Shown: one piece after another, positions 8,215 to 17,279 of the stretch
How positions within the stretch are numbered: position 1 is the stretch's first letter
Layout: every line of letters starts with the position of its first letter
Assembly (NCBI GenBank): GCA_020248985.1
Contig: JADCGL010000003.1
Span: forward strand, 124,001-188,000
DNA: 64,000 nt
DNA from: Telmatospirillum sp.
Lineage (GTDB): Bacteria; Pseudomonadota; Alphaproteobacteria; CACIAM-22H2
Direction of reading: 5' to 3'
Position numbers and translations under genes: made by a program
The notes under the pieces: model-generated
The model's database searches: none
What the model was told of the DNA's origin: nothing
What the model saw: only the letters and a program-made list of their open reading frames with translations

Positions 8215-9118
8215 GCGCTTTAGGGTCCTGTTCGAGACGCGCCAGCAGATCGTCGAACTGGTCGAGCGTTGCGTAGTGAAGCACGAGTTCGCCAGCCCCG
8301 TTTTTGCGCGGCTTCAGTTCAACATTGAGGCCTAGAGCATCGGTCAAGCGCCGTTCGATGGCACGCGTATCGGCATCGCGTGCCGAGCCCTTGGGCGCTT
8401 GTTTGAGTTTTTTCTTGGCGAAGCGCGGATCGGCCAGTTCCTTGAGCTGCGCCTCGGCTTCGCGCACGGTAAGACCGTCTCTGGCGACAAGCTCGGCAAA
8501 GGCACCCGGATCGGGCGCCATCAGCGCCACGCGCGCATGGGCCGGCGTGAGCTTGCCCTCGGCGACAAGTTTTTGAGCGCCCGGCGGCAGATCGAGGAGA
8601 CGCAATGTGTTGGCAACATGCGGCCGGCTTTTGCCGAGCGCTTGGGCGACGCGCTCTTGCGTGAACTCCATCTCGTCGATGAGGCGGCGATAGCCGGAAG
8701 CTTCGTCGATCGCATTGAGATCGGCGCGCTGCAGATTTTCGACAAGGGCGGCCTCGAGCGCTTCGCGGTCGCCGAGATCTTTGACGACGGCCGGGATCTC
8801 GTGCAGCTGGGCCGCTTGGGCGGCGCGCCAGCGCCGCTCGCCCGCGATGAGCTCGTATCCCGTGGGATCCTTGGGATCGCGGCGAACCAGGATCGGCATC
8901 AGCACGCCTTGCGTGCGCACCGAGGCGGTGAGCTCGGCAAGGGCGTCGGCATCGAAGGAACGGCGCGGCTGGAAGGTGCCTGGGCGGATCTTGCCAACAG
9001 CAATCAGGCGGGCCGCACGCGGCCCCTCGGATGCGGCGGCTGCCGTGGCGCCAGTGGGCGTGCCCAGCAGCGCCGAGAGGCCGCGGCCGAGCCCCTTTTT
9101 GGCATCGGCCGGGCTCAT
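8207..9118 (-). CDS. parB: Chromosome-partitioning protein ParB
   Basis: 303 residues. ParB is a CTP-dependent DNA clamp that loads at parS and spreads on flanking DNA; with ParA it segregates replication origins. Signatures in order: KKGLGRGLSALLG at the N-terminus (ParA-interacting tail), the CTP-binding region with GERRWRAAQ and ENLQR (about 105-140), a helix-turn-helix for parS binding (TQERVAQALGKSRPHVANTLRLL, in part), and a C-terminal dimerisation domain. ATG and the parA stop overlap as ATGA, implying coupled translation. Two parS-like sites lie about 1.4 and 3.3 kb upstream. Confidence 0.97.
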   Translation of the reverse strand: MSPADAKKGLGRGLSALLGTPTGATAAAASEGPRAARLIAVGKIRPGTFQPRRSFDADALAELTASVRTQGVLMPILVRRDPKDPTGYELIAGERRWRAAQAAQLHEIPAVVKDLGDREALEAALVENLQRADLNAIDEASGYRRLIDEMEFTQERVAQALGKSRPHVANTLRLLDLPPGAQKLVAEGKLTPAHARVALMAPDPGAFAELVARDGLTVREAEAQLKELADPRFAKKKLKQAPKGSARDADTRAIERRLTDALGLNVELKPRKNGAGELVLHYATLDQFDDLLARLEQDPKAPR

Positions 9119-9930
9119 GCTACGACCTCGCTTGCAAGTGCCGCTTCGCGCTTCAAGAGCTCGCTCGCCAGCATCACATAGGCCTGGCTGCCCGCACAGC
9201 GCAGGTCATAAAGCAGCACGGGCTTGCCGTGCGACGGCGCTTCGGAGATGCGCACATTTCGCGGGATCACCGTTTCGTACACGAGGTCTCCCAAATGCTG
9301 GCGCACGTCGGCGGCGACCGCTTCGCTCAAATTGCTGCGCTTGTCGAACATTGTCAGCACCACGCCCTGGATCGTCAACCGAGGGTTGAGGCGCTCGCGC
9401 ACGCGGTCGATCGTGCGCATGAGGTTGGAAAGGCCCTCGAGCGCAAAGAACTCGCATTGCAGCGGCACCAGAACGGCGTCCGCGGCAACGAGCGCATTGA
9501 GCGTGAGCAAGCCCAGCGACGGCGGGGCGTCGATCATCACATAGTCGAGCGACAGGCGACCGACGGCTTCGACGATCGCATCGGCGAGGCGATATTCGCG
9601 CCGCTCGAGATCGACAAGTTCGAGTTCCGCCGCCGCAAGATCGGCCGTGGCCGGCAGCACGCTCAAACCCGGGATGATAGACGGGCGGATTGCTTCGGCC
9701 GTCGGCACATTGCCGATCAGCACGTCGTAGGAGCCGACATCGCGATTTTCGGGTGGTATGCCGAAACCGGTCGAGGCATTGCCCTGCGGGTCGAGATCAA
9801 CCACGAGGATCTTCTTGCCGACGGCCGCGAGCGCCGTCGCCAAATTGATCGCAGTCGTGGTCTTGCCAACCCCGCCTTTTTGGTTGGCGATCGCCAGAAT
9901 GCGGGGCTTGGACGAAGAGATTTGCGTCAC
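9115..9930 (-). CDS. parA: Chromosome-partitioning ATPase ParA (Soj type)
   Basis: 271 residues from a GTG start. ParA is a Walker-type ATPase that binds DNA as an ATP dimer and is released by ParB. Seen: deviant Walker A NQKGGVGKTT near residue 15, VVDLDPQGNAS near 40, and YVMIDAPPSLG (Walker B region). The GTG overlaps the rsmG stop as GTGA, and starting there gives the normal short Soj N-terminus. The longer open frame upstream lies inside rsmG and is a shadow. Operon order is mnmG-rsmG-parA-parB. Confidence 0.97.
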   Translation of the reverse strand: MTQISSSKPRILAIANQKGGVGKTTTAINLATALAAVGKKILVVDLDPQGNASTGFGIPPENRDVGSYDVLIGNVPTAEAIRPSIIPGLSVLPATADLAAAELELVDLERREYRLADAIVEAVGRLSLDYVMIDAPPSLGLLTLNALVAADAVLVPLQCEFFALEGLSNLMRTIDRVRERLNPRLTIQGVVLTMFDKRSNLSEAVAADVRQHLGDLVYETVIPRNVRISEAPSHGKPVLLYDLRCAGSQAYVMLASELLKREAALASEVVA

Positions 9931-10535
9931 TTGGCTTTGATGTCCCGCAGCGTCAAAACGGCAGCGTCCGGCTCCGTCAGGGAAGCAACGGCGGACACGC
10001 GCATATGCCACGCGCTTTCCGCCTGGGTCAATTCGGCTTTGTAGGTCGCCCCCTTGAGAAACGTGCATAACCCATCAACGGCCAGCAATGGCACGGCTAA
10101 GGGCAGCAATTTGTCGAGCGGGGCAAGCGCGCGTGCGGTGACTGCAGCGACCTGCAGATCGCCTGCCATGGCTTCGGCGCGGCGATTGTGGATCTGGATC
10201 TTGGCCCCCGTTTCGCGGGCGACTTCGATCTGGAAAGCGCATTTGCGCGCGTCCGATTCGATTAGATGTACGGTCTTGGCGGGCGCGCAGATGGCAATCA
10301 CCAAACCCGGGAAGCCAGCACCAGCACCAAGATCGGCGATTGTAGAAGCGTCGCCCAGTGTCGGTAGCACCTGCCAGGAATCGAGAAAATGGCGCAGCCA
10401 AATATCCGGCAGCGTGGTCGCCGAAACAAGATTGATCTTGGCCTGCCATTTTTCGAGAAGTCTCTGATAGATAACGAGCTTCTCTACTGTTTCGCGCGAA
10501 ACATCGGTTGTTTGGCGGAAGCGATCGGGGGTCAC
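9927..10535 (-). CDS. rsmG: 16S rRNA 7-methylguanosine (G527) methyltransferase
   Basis: 202 residues, usual RsmG (GidB) size. It methylates N7 of G527 in 16S rRNA. The SAM-binding motif is [12 protein letters not shown] near residue 68, preceded by the substrate-side INLVSATT and RHFLDS. The start overlaps the mnmG stop by 4 bp and the end overlaps parA as GTGA. Codons near the 5' end (about residues 11-16, DVSRET) contain a perfect 16-bp parS-like palindrome at 10488-10503, so the gene carries a partition site as well as coding information. Confidence 0.96.
   Translation of the reverse strand: MTPDRFRQTTDVSRETVEKLVIYQRLLEKWQAKINLVSATTLPDIWLRHFLDSWQVLPTLGDASTIADLGAGAGFPGLVIAICAPAKTVHLIESDARKCAFQIEVARETGAKIQIHNRRAEAMAGDLQVAAVTARALAPLDKLLPLAVPLLAVDGLCTFLKGATYKAELTQAESAWHMRVSAVASLTEPDAAVLTLRDIKAK
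10488..10503. other. parS: parS-like centromere site 1 (inside rsmG)
   Basis: TGTTTCGCGCGAAACA, a perfect 16-bp palindrome. The classic parS is TGTTTCACGTGAAACA, so only the central pair on each side differs (CGCG for ACGT in the core). It lies within the rsmG coding sequence, upstream of parA and parB, a location known for parS in other bacteria. An identical copy occurs at 12453-12468. ParB binding is inferred from the match. Confidence 0.85.
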
Positions 10536-12391
10536 GCGGCGCGCTTCGCGTAACGCAGCAACAAAGTTAGCGCTGCGGGGGTGACCCCTGAAATGCGGGC
10601 GGCCTGGCCGATCGTAGCAGGCCGCACTTGCGCCAATTTCTGGCGCACTTCGGTCGACAGCGCCTGCAAAGCCGCATAATCGAGATCGAGCGGCAGATGC
10701 AGGCCCTCATCCTGGCGGAAAGTGCGAATGTCGGCATCTTGGCGGATGAGATATCCGCGATAGAGGGCGTCGATCTCAATCTGAGTGGCGATCGCCGACG
10801 GCAATGCTGCCAATTCCGGCCACGCCCGCCCGAGAGCAGCCCAATCCACGCCCGGTAGAGCCAACAAATCGAGCGGCGTGCGGGCGACTCCATCCTGATT
10901 CACGGCAAAGCCACGCTTGACGAGTTTGGAGGGGCTTTCGGCGAGCCGGGTCACGAGCTCGCGCGCTGCAGTGAGGTCGGAAGCCTTTTTGGCCCAAGCC
11001 ATCTGACGCACAGCACCCACACAGCCGATAGCCAGGCCCTTATCGGTCAGGCGCTGGTCTGCATTGTCGGCGCGCAGTGTCAGGCGATACTCGGCCCTGC
11101 TCGTGAACATGCGATAGGGCTCGCGTGTGCCGAGCGTGACCAGATCGTCGACCAACACACCGATATAAGCATCCGCCCGATCGAGCGTGAAGGCAGGCGA
11201 CCCGGCGAGCTTCAGGGCCGCGTTGAGCCCCGCCATCAAGCCCTGGGCGGCTGCCTCTTCGTAACCGGTTGTGCCGTTGATCTGGCCCGCCAGAAAAAGG
11301 CCCGGCAGAAGCCGCGTTTCAAGCGTGGGGGCAAGGGCCCGCGGATCGATGAAATCGTACTCGATCGCATAGCCCGGCCGCAGCATCGTTGCATTCTCAA
11401 GACCTTGTATCGTCTTGAGTATTTCAAGCTGGATAGTTGCGGGCAGCGACGTGGAAATGCCGTTCGGATAGACGGTCGAATCATCGAGCCCTTCGGGCTC
11501 GAGGAAGATTTGGTGGCGTTCGCGGCTGGCAAAACGCACGACCTTGTCTTCGATCGACGGGCAATAGCGCGGGCCAACCCCTTCGATCTGGCCCGAATAC
11601 ATTGGCGCCTGGTGCAGGTTGGCGCGGATCAGGTCGTGCGTGGCGGGCGACGTATAGGTGATGCCGCATTCGATCTGCGGCACATCGATACGCGCCGTCA
11701 GCGTGGAAAAAGGCTCCGGCGGATCGTCGGCCGGCTGCATTTCGAGTCCGGCCCAATCGATCGTACGGCCGTCGAGGCGCGGCGGCGTGCCGGTCTTGAG
11801 GCGCCCGAGCGGGAAGCCAAGCCGCGCCAACGTCTCGGACAAGGCCTGCGACGGTTTCTCGCCGACCCGGCCAGCCGGGATCTTCTCAAGCCCGATATGG
11901 ATGAGGCCACGTAGGAACGTGCCGGTTGTCAAAACAACGGCGCCGCAGGACAGCCGCATACCCACAGCCGTCACGATGGCAGCAACCGCCCCGTCGGGAC
12001 CAATTTCGATATCGGCGGCCTCGCCGGCCGCAATGGTCAAGTTGGGCTGCTCGGCGAGCAACGCCTGCACGGCTTGGCGGTAGAGCTTGCGATCTGCCTG
12101 GGCACGCGGGCCGCGCACGGCCGGCCCTTTCGAACGATTGAGGACGCGAAACTGAATGCCGGCATGATCGCCTGCCCGACCCATGATGCCGTCGAGCGCG
12201 TCGATCTCGCGCACGAGATGGCCCTTGCCCAAGCCACCGATGGCCGGATTGCAGCTCATCTCGCCGATCTTGCTCGGATCGAGGGTCAGCAAAAGGGTGC
12301 GCGCACCAACACGCGCCGACGCAGCTGCAGCCTCGCAGCCGGCATGGCCGCCGCCAATTACAATCACATCGAAATCACGGCGAGGCGTCAT
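10532..12391 (-). CDS. mnmG: tRNA uridine-5-carboxymethylaminomethyl modification enzyme MnmG
   Basis: 619 residues. MnmG (GidA) with MnmE installs the cmnm5 group on wobble U34 of several tRNAs, using FAD. The Rossmann FAD motif is [12 protein letters not shown] near residue 10. Also present are [15 protein letters not shown] (about 47), the conserved [23 protein letters not shown], and the C-terminal domain ending near [15 protein letters not shown] at 12391 gives the standard N-terminus [15 protein letters not shown]; a TTG at 12400 is less likely. It is first of the mnmG-rsmG-parA-parB run and lies downstream of a parS-like site. mnmE is near but separated by an orphan gene on the other strand. 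Confidence 0.97.
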   Translation of the reverse strand: MTPRRDFDVIVIGGGHAGCEAAAASARVGARTLLLTLDPSKIGEMSCNPAIGGLGKGHLVREIDALDGIMGRAGDHAGIQFRVLNRSKGPAVRGPRAQADRKLYRQAVQALLAEQPNLTIAAGEAADIEIGPDGAVAAIVTAVGMRLSCGAVVLTTGTFLRGLIHIGLEKIPAGRVGEKPSQALSETLARLGFPLGRLKTGTPPRLDGRTIDWAGLEMQPADDPPEPFSTLTARIDVPQIECGITYTSPATHDLIRANLHQAPMYSGQIEGVGPRYCPSIEDKVVRFASRERHQIFLEPEGLDDSTVYPNGISTSLPATIQLEILKTIQGLENATMLRPGYAIEYDFIDPRALAPTLETRLLPGLFLAGQINGTTGYEEAAAQGLMAGLNAALKLAGSPAFTLDRADAYIGVLVDDLVTLGTREPYRMFTSRAEYRLTLRADNADQRLTDKGLAIGCVGAVRQMAWAKKASDLTAARELVTRLAESPSKLVKRGFAVNQDGVARTPLDLLALPGVDWAALGRAWPELAALPSAIATQIEIDALYRGYLIRQDADIRTFRQDEGLHLPLDLDYAALQALSTEVRQKLAQVRPATIGQAARISGVTPAALTLLLRYAKRAA

Positions 12392-12452
12392 GGGGCGCAA
12401 CCTATTCAGTCACGGCAGCGCCGTCAATTCAGCGCAAGGGGTTTTGGGCTTT

Positions 12453-12468
12453 TGTTTCGCGCGAAACA
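12453..12468. other. parS: parS-like centromere site 2 (upstream of mnmG)
   Basis: Second exact copy of TGTTTCGCGCGAAACA, in the intergenic gap 12392-12629 between the mnmG start and a divergent 68-codon gene, 62 bp upstream of the mnmG ATG. Two identical palindromes within 2 kb, both close to parAB, argue strongly for a functional partition site. The rest of this gap is AT-rich, with two ATTCGC copies near 12502 and 12516 and no other clear signal. Confidence 0.85.
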
Positions 12469-12629
12469 TTATGAAAAATTAAACAATAACAGTAGCTTAC
12501 GATTCGCTAAACTATTCGCAAAATGCAAAATTCATTATTGCCGATTGATTCCAAGTACTTACCTCATGACAAAAAGGCATCTCAGGTGTAACACTATTGT
12601 GGTCCATTCCAACGTGAGGGTCGCAACCA

Positions 12630-12836
12630 ATGGAAACCTACGTGGTGCAGTTCTACAAAGCCGGTGGGCCGCAAAACGCCACCGGCCAGCCGATCTTCGC
12701 CAGCAACGATTTCGGTGCCGCCACCAAGGCCTACGACGACGCGTCGAGCAAATACGGCCCCGGCTGGATAATTCTTTGGAACCAGAAGAACCGCATGAAG
12801 CTGCAGAGCAAACAGGTTCTCAAAGCGCCGAAATAG
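12630..12836 (+). CDS. Small hypothetical protein (68 aa)
   Basis: 68 residues, METYVVQFYKAGGPQN to QVLKAPK, unrecognised. Composition is that of a small soluble basic protein with several aromatics, no signal peptide and no cysteine. GAGGGT lies 9 bases upstream of the ATG, and the reading frame fills the gap neatly, stopping 1 bp before the convergent mnmE stop, which supports a real gene. It sits between mnmG and mnmE, normally close neighbours, and next to a parS-like site. Function unknown. Confidence 0.6.
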   Translation: METYVVQFYKAGGPQNATGQPIFASNDFGAATKAYDDASSKYGPGWIILWNQKNRMKLQSKQVLKAPK

Positions 12837-12837
12837 C

Positions 12838-14181
12838 CTATTTGCCGATACAGAACTCGGCGAACAAAAGATCGAGCACGTCTTCCACGCCGGTGCGGCC
12901 CACGATGCGACCCAGCGCATCGGCCGCCCGGCGCAAATCCTCGGCGACGAGCTCAGCCGCCGTCTGCGCGCGCGCATCGAGCAACGCCGCGCGCACATCT
13001 TCCAAAGCTTCCCGATGGCGCGCGCGCGTGACAAGACTCGCTTGCCCGTCTTCCTCGCCCAAAGCGGCCGCCGCTTTTTGCGCCAACAGGGATTCGAGCG
13101 CGGCGAGGCCTTCCCCCGTTGCGGCCGACACGCCGAGCACGTCGAAACCCGCTGGGGCCAGATCGATCTTGTTGTGCACAACCAACGCTTCGGCAGCGTA
13201 GCCGGAAAGTGCGTCGTCGATGTCAGGTGCAGTCGCGTCGAGCACTAGAACGCGCAGATCGGCGGTCTTGGCCAAACGCTGCGTGCGGCGGATCCCTTCG
13301 CGCTCGATCGCACGCTGCGGATCGCCATCGTCCGTTTCGGCAAAAGCACGCAAACCGGCTGTGTCGATCAGCGTCACTGGCCAACCGCCGAGATCGAGAT
13401 GCACTTCGATCGCATCCCGCGTGGTCCCGGCAATGCTCGACACGATCGCTGCTTCGCGCCGCGCAAGGCGGTTCAGCAGGCTCGACTTGCCCGCGTTGGG
13501 CGGGCCCAGCAGCGCCACCGTGTAGCCGTCGCGCAGGCGCTCGCCGCGCGCGGCTTGCCCGATCAGCGCACCGATCTCGGCATCGAGCAACGCGACCTCG
13601 GGCGCCATCGCTGCGATCAAGCCGCCCGGGACATCGCCCTCGTCGGGAAAATCGATCTCCGCCTCGGCCTGGGCGCGCAAACGCAGAATACGCGCGCGCA
13701 AAGTCTCGACCGCCGCCCCCAATGCCCCGCCCAATTGCCGCAAGGCTTGGCGCGCCTGGGCGCGCGTTTCGGCCGCAATCAGATCGGCCAACGCTTCGAC
13801 CTGGGCAAGATCGAGCTTGCCAGCATTGAAGGCACGTCTTGCAAACTCGCCGGGTTTCGCCAATCGCAACCCCGGCTGCACAGACAACACGCCCAAAATG
13901 TCCGCAATCACCGCGCGCGCGCCATGCACATGTAGCTCGACGACATCTTCACCCGTGAAGCTCTTGGGGCCCGGAAACCACAGAACCAAGCCGTCGTCGA
14001 GCCGCTCGCCGGTTGCAGGATCGCGCAGATCAGCCCGTGTCGCCGCGCGTGCGTGCGGAAGGCGGCCGCACAGCGCCTTTAGCGCTTCGCTCGACTGCGG
14101 GCCCGAGATGCGAATCACGGCAACCCCGGCTTTGCCCACGGCCGTCGCCGGCGCAAAGATCGTGCTGCCGCTCTCGGCCAT
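12838..14181 (-). CDS. mnmE: tRNA modification GTPase MnmE
   Basis: 447 residues, partner of MnmG in wobble-uridine modification. N-terminal folate-binding domain (TIFAPATAVGKAGVAVIRISG, in part), central helical domain, and inserted G domain: G1 GPPNAGKSSLLN near 224, G2/G3 AGTTRDAIE and DTAGLR, G4 VHNKIDL. The C-terminus CIGK keeps the invariant cysteine motif (C-I/L-G-K). The start ATG is 1 bp past the tatA stop, so both probably share a transcript beginning further upstream at the DUF6489-like gene. Confidence 0.97.
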   Translation of the reverse strand: MAESGSTIFAPATAVGKAGVAVIRISGPQSSEALKALCGRLPHARAATRADLRDPATGERLDDGLVLWFPGPKSFTGEDVVELHVHGARAVIADILGVLSVQPGLRLAKPGEFARRAFNAGKLDLAQVEALADLIAAETRAQARQALRQLGGALGAAVETLRARILRLRAQAEAEIDFPDEGDVPGGLIAAMAPEVALLDAEIGALIGQAARGERLRDGYTVALLGPPNAGKSSLLNRLARREAAIVSSIAGTTRDAIEVHLDLGGWPVTLIDTAGLRAFAETDDGDPQRAIEREGIRRTQRLAKTADLRVLVLDATAPDIDDALSGYAAEALVVHNKIDLAPAGFDVLGVSAATGEGLAALESLLAQKAAAALGEEDGQASLVTRARHREALEDVRAALLDARAQTAAELVAEDLRRAADALGRIVGRTGVEDVLDLLFAEFCIGK

Positions 14182-14182
14182 G

Positions 14183-14376
<194 letters not shown>

Positions 14377-14380
<4 letters not shown>

Positions 14381-14742
14381 GGCGATTTTACCTTCTTTTG
14401 GTCCGAGGCAAGCATCAGCGCCTGCGCGCGTCCGCCACCCACGAGATGTGCGGCAAGAATCGCATCGACATCTTCGCGCGTCTGCGGCGAATACCAAATG
14501 CCTTCCGGATAGATCACCATGGTTGGGCCGAACTCGCAGCGATCGAGGCATCCGGCCGTATTTATGCGCACATTCTTGAGGCCAAGCTCCTTGGCGCGCG
14601 CCTTCATATAGTCGCGCAGTTTCTCCGAGCCGCGCTCCTTGCAGCAGCCGCGCGGATGCCCGGCCGGGCGTTCGTTCGTGCACACGAACACATGCGCCTC
14701 GAAATAGGGGGCGGGATCGGTCTGCAAAGCCCGGTTCGTCAT
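14377..14742 (-). CDS. Thioredoxin-like [2Fe-2S] ferredoxin
   Basis: 121 residues of the thioredoxin-fold 2Fe-2S ferredoxin family. The ligand pattern is visible as [14 protein letters not shown] near 21-34 and [12 protein letters not shown] near 62-73. Such proteins carry electrons, but the partner is unknown. The gene overlaps tatA by 4 bp and its start overlaps the preceding DUF6489-like gene by 4 bp, so translation of the three is probably coupled. Cytoplasmic; no signal peptide. Confidence 0.88.
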
Positions 14743-14978
14743 TTCGCCTTGTCCTTATCGGCACCCTGCGCCAGCGACCAAAATTTCTGCATCTGGTCCC
14801 AGCCGGTACCGCCGAACCATTGGCGCAGCATCGTTTCGGGATCCATCGCCTTCATGGCATTCTCAAGCCTGTCGGTCATCTGGCCCATCAACGCATCTTG
14901 CATGGGCTTCACGTCGGGCAGACCCATAAAAACCCGGGCCTCTTCGGGCGTACAATCGATATCGACTTTGATCTTCAT
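14739..14978 (-). CDS. Small DUF6489-like protein
   Basis: 79 residues, [23 protein letters not shown] at the start (in part), then amphipathic helices with [12 protein letters not shown] near 57. I recognise it from memory as the short alphaproteobacterial family DUF6489, function unknown. The gene is the first of a minus-strand run continuing into the ferredoxin, tatA and mnmE genes. The 149-bp gap upstream (14979-15127) separates it from the divergent hydrolase gene and must hold both promoters; I saw no clear consensus there. Confidence 0.7.
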   Translation of the reverse strand: MKIKVDIDCTPEEARVFMGLPDVKPMQDALMGQMTDRLENAMKAMDPETMLRQWFGGTGWDQMQKFWSLAQGADKDKAK

Positions 14979-15127
14979 GGCGATCCTCGGACGAGAAGGT
15001 GCAGCGACATTAGCCGCCTCCTTGCCCTAGCCGCAACAGCGGCCCATTGCGCGGCCTGGGCGCCAATGGCAGGGTTGCGCACTCCCTGCCCTCCCGGCAC
15101 TGCCCGACACCGACCGATGAGGATCCG

Positions 15128-15838
15128 ATGCCGACCTTGACCGTAACTGCCGCCACCCCGAGCTCCGAGTTCGGCGCCACGTTCGATGCCTACGTCGCGC
15201 TGCCGCCGAGCGGGCGCGGCCCCGGCCTTGTGCTGATCCAGGAAATTTTCGGCGTGAACCAAGTCATGCGCGATCTCGCCGACGGCTATGCCGCGCAAGG
15301 CTACGTCGTCGCCTGCCCCGACATTTTCTGGCGCCAACAGCCCGGCATCCAGATCACCGACAAAACCGACGCCGAATGGGCACAGGCTTTTTCGCTGTTC
15401 AAGGGCTTCGATTTTGCGCTCGGCCTGTCGGACCTCAAACAGACGCTCGCGGCCTTGCGCAGCCACAATGCGTGCACCGGCAAGGTCGGCACGGTCGGCT
15501 ACTGCCTCGGCGGCAACCTCGCCTACCAGATGGCTTGCCAGAGCGATGCCGAGGCCTCGGTCAGCTATTACGGCGTGGGTCTCGACGGCCTCCTCGACCA
15601 AGCCGCGAGCCTGACCCATCCGCTTATGATGCATATCGCCGAGAAGGACGCATTTGTACCGCCGGCCGCCCAGGCCAAGATAAAAGCCACCTTGGCGCCC
15701 CACAAATACGCACAGCTACATGTCTACGCGGGCGAAGACCATGCCTTCGCGCGCGTAGGCGGCAAGCATTACAGCCAAAAAGCGGCCTCGGCCGCCAATG
15801 CGGCGACAGCCGCCTTTTTCAAAGCCTATCTCGGTTGA
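15128..15838 (+). CDS. Dienelactone hydrolase family protein
   Basis: 236 residues, alpha/beta-hydrolase fold. The nucleophile elbow VGYCLGGN (about 121-128) has the Cys of the dienelactone hydrolase family rather than Ser. The triad Asp is probably in EKDAFVPP and the His in GEDHAFARV. Near the N-terminus, LVLIQEIFGVN is also typical of the family. Such enzymes cleave lactones in chloroaromatic degradation, but most genomic homologues have unknown substrates. ATG at 15128 has GAGGA upstream and gives the normal N-terminus. A quinone oxidoreductase gene follows after 14 bp, likely in one operon. Confidence 0.92.
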   Translation: MPTLTVTAATPSSEFGATFDAYVALPPSGRGPGLVLIQEIFGVNQVMRDLADGYAAQGYVVACPDIFWRQQPGIQITDKTDAEWAQAFSLFKGFDFALGLSDLKQTLAALRSHNACTGKVGTVGYCLGGNLAYQMACQSDAEASVSYYGVGLDGLLDQAASLTHPLMMHIAEKDAFVPPAAQAKIKATLAPHKYAQLHVYAGEDHAFARVGGKHYSQKAASAANAATAAFFKAYLG

Positions 15839-15852
15839 AGGAACAAACGACC

Positions 15853-16827
15853 ATGGCCAAAGCAATCCACGCCGTCAAAGCCGGCGGCCCCGAAGTTCTC
15901 ACCTGGACCGATGTCGAAGTCGGCGAGCCCGGCCCCGGCCAGGTGCGCATCAAACACACGGCGATCGGCGTCAACTACATCGACGTCTATATGCGCTCTG
16001 GCCTCTATGCGACCCCCACACCGTTTGCCCCCGGCAACGAAGCCGCGGGCATTGTCGAGGCCGTCGGCGCTGATGTAACCGATCTCAAAGTCGGCGACCG
16101 CGTCTGCTATGTGATCGCGGGCGGCGGCGGCTATCAGGAAAAGCGCATTGCCCCCGCCGACCGGGTCGTCAAACTGCCAAACGGCATTTCCGACAAGCAA
16201 GCCGCAGCGATGATGCTGAAAGGCATGACTGTGCAATATCTGCTGCGCCGGACCTACAAGGTGCAGCCGGGCGACACGATCCTGTTTCACGCTGCGGCCG
16301 GCGGCGTGGGCCTCATCGCATGCCAGTGGGCCAAACATCTGGGTGCCACGACGATTGGCACGGTCGGCTCGGCCGAGAAAGCCGCGCTCGCCAAGGCCAA
16401 TGGCTGCCACCATACGATCCTCTATCGCGAGACCGATTTCGTGCCCGTCGTCAAAACGCTGACGAACAATGTGGGTGTGCCTGTGGTCTATGATTCTGTC
16501 GGCAAAGACACGCTGCTCAAATCTCTCGACTGCTTGGCCCCGCTCGGCATACTGGTCACCTTTGGCCAGTCTTCAGGCCCGGCCGATCCCCTCAATCTCG
16601 GCATCCTTGGCGCCAAGGGATCGCTGTTTGTCACACGGCCCACGCTGTTTACCTACATCGCCAAAAAAGAAGCCCTCACGCAGACGGCCAACGATCTGTT
16701 CGACGTTGTCGCCAAAGGCATCGTCAAGATCGAGATCTCGGCCGAATACGCGCTCAAAGACGCTGCCCAAGCGCATCGCGATCTCGAAGCACGCAAGACA
16801 ACCGGCTCGGTCATTCTGGTGCCATGA
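15853..16827 (+). CDS. NADPH:quinone oxidoreductase (MDR/zeta-crystallin type)
   Basis: 324 residues, zinc-independent medium-chain dehydrogenase/reductase. N-terminal GroES-like half (GVNYIDVYMRSGLY, NEAAGIVEAVG), then a Rossmann half with AAAGGVGLIACQWAK near 147, the NADPH-binding AAxGGVG motif of quinone reductases. The catalytic-zinc cysteines of alcohol dehydrogenases are absent. It probably reduces quinones or other electrophilic carbonyls. It lies 14 bp after the hydrolase gene, and its stop overlaps the cupin start as ATGA. Confidence 0.93.
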   Translation: MAKAIHAVKAGGPEVLTWTDVEVGEPGPGQVRIKHTAIGVNYIDVYMRSGLYATPTPFAPGNEAAGIVEAVGADVTDLKVGDRVCYVIAGGGGYQEKRIAPADRVVKLPNGISDKQAAAMMLKGMTVQYLLRRTYKVQPGDTILFHAAAGGVGLIACQWAKHLGATTIGTVGSAEKAALAKANGCHHTILYRETDFVPVVKTLTNNVGVPVVYDSVGKDTLLKSLDCLAPLGILVTFGQSSGPADPLNLGILGAKGSLFVTRPTLFTYIAKKEALTQTANDLFDVVAKGIVKIEISAEYALKDAAQAHRDLEARKTTGSVILVP

Positions 16828-17279
16828 CCGTTCTCGATCCTAAAACGATCGCGCCACGTGTGGGCACCAACTATCCGGAGCCCTATCGCAGCAAACTCGG
16901 CGGGCGCGAAAAGCGCGTCGTCGGCGACGCGGTCGGCCTCAAGAATTTCGGGGTCAATCTCGTCCGCCTACCGCCGGGAGCAATGTCGGCGATGCGCCAT
17001 TGGCACACGCGCCAAGACGAATTCGTCTATGTGCTCGAAGGCACGGCAATGCTGCTCTCGGACGCCGGGAAGACGCCGATCCCGGCAGGCAGCTGTGCGG
17101 GCTTCCCCGCGGGCACCCCGGACGGGCATTGCATCGTCAACGAAACCGACCGCGACGTGGTCTACCTCGAAGTCGGCGACCGCACATCGGGCGACGTCTC
17201 CACCTATCCCGACGCCGATATGATGGGAAAATTCGTGCACAGCTGGGCCATGACGCGCAAGGACGGCTCGCCGCTTTAG
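16824..17279 (+). CDS. Cupin-domain protein
   Basis: 151 residues with one conserved cupin barrel. Motif 1 reads PGAMSAMRHWHTRQDEFVYV (about 51-70) with metal-type His-X-His and Glu, and motif 2 reads PAGTPDGHCIVNET near 98-111. The substrate is unknown; similar proteins are often annotated only as cupins. The start ATG overlaps the stop of the quinone oxidoreductase as ATGA, so the hydrolase, reductase and cupin probably form one operon. The gene converges on the PAS kinase with a 4-bp overlap of stops. Confidence 0.9.
   Translation: MTVLDPKTIAPRVGTNYPEPYRSKLGGREKRVVGDAVGLKNFGVNLVRLPPGAMSAMRHWHTRQDEFVYVLEGTAMLLSDAGKTPIPAGSCAGFPAGTPDGHCIVNETDRDVVYLEVGDRTSGDVSTYPDADMMGKFVHSWAMTRKDGSPL

Noticed and set aside
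12469-12629. AT-rich gap beside parS as the replication origin
   Set aside because: No DnaA-box-like 9-mers were seen; the hemE-ppsR gap fits known alphaproteobacterial synteny better.
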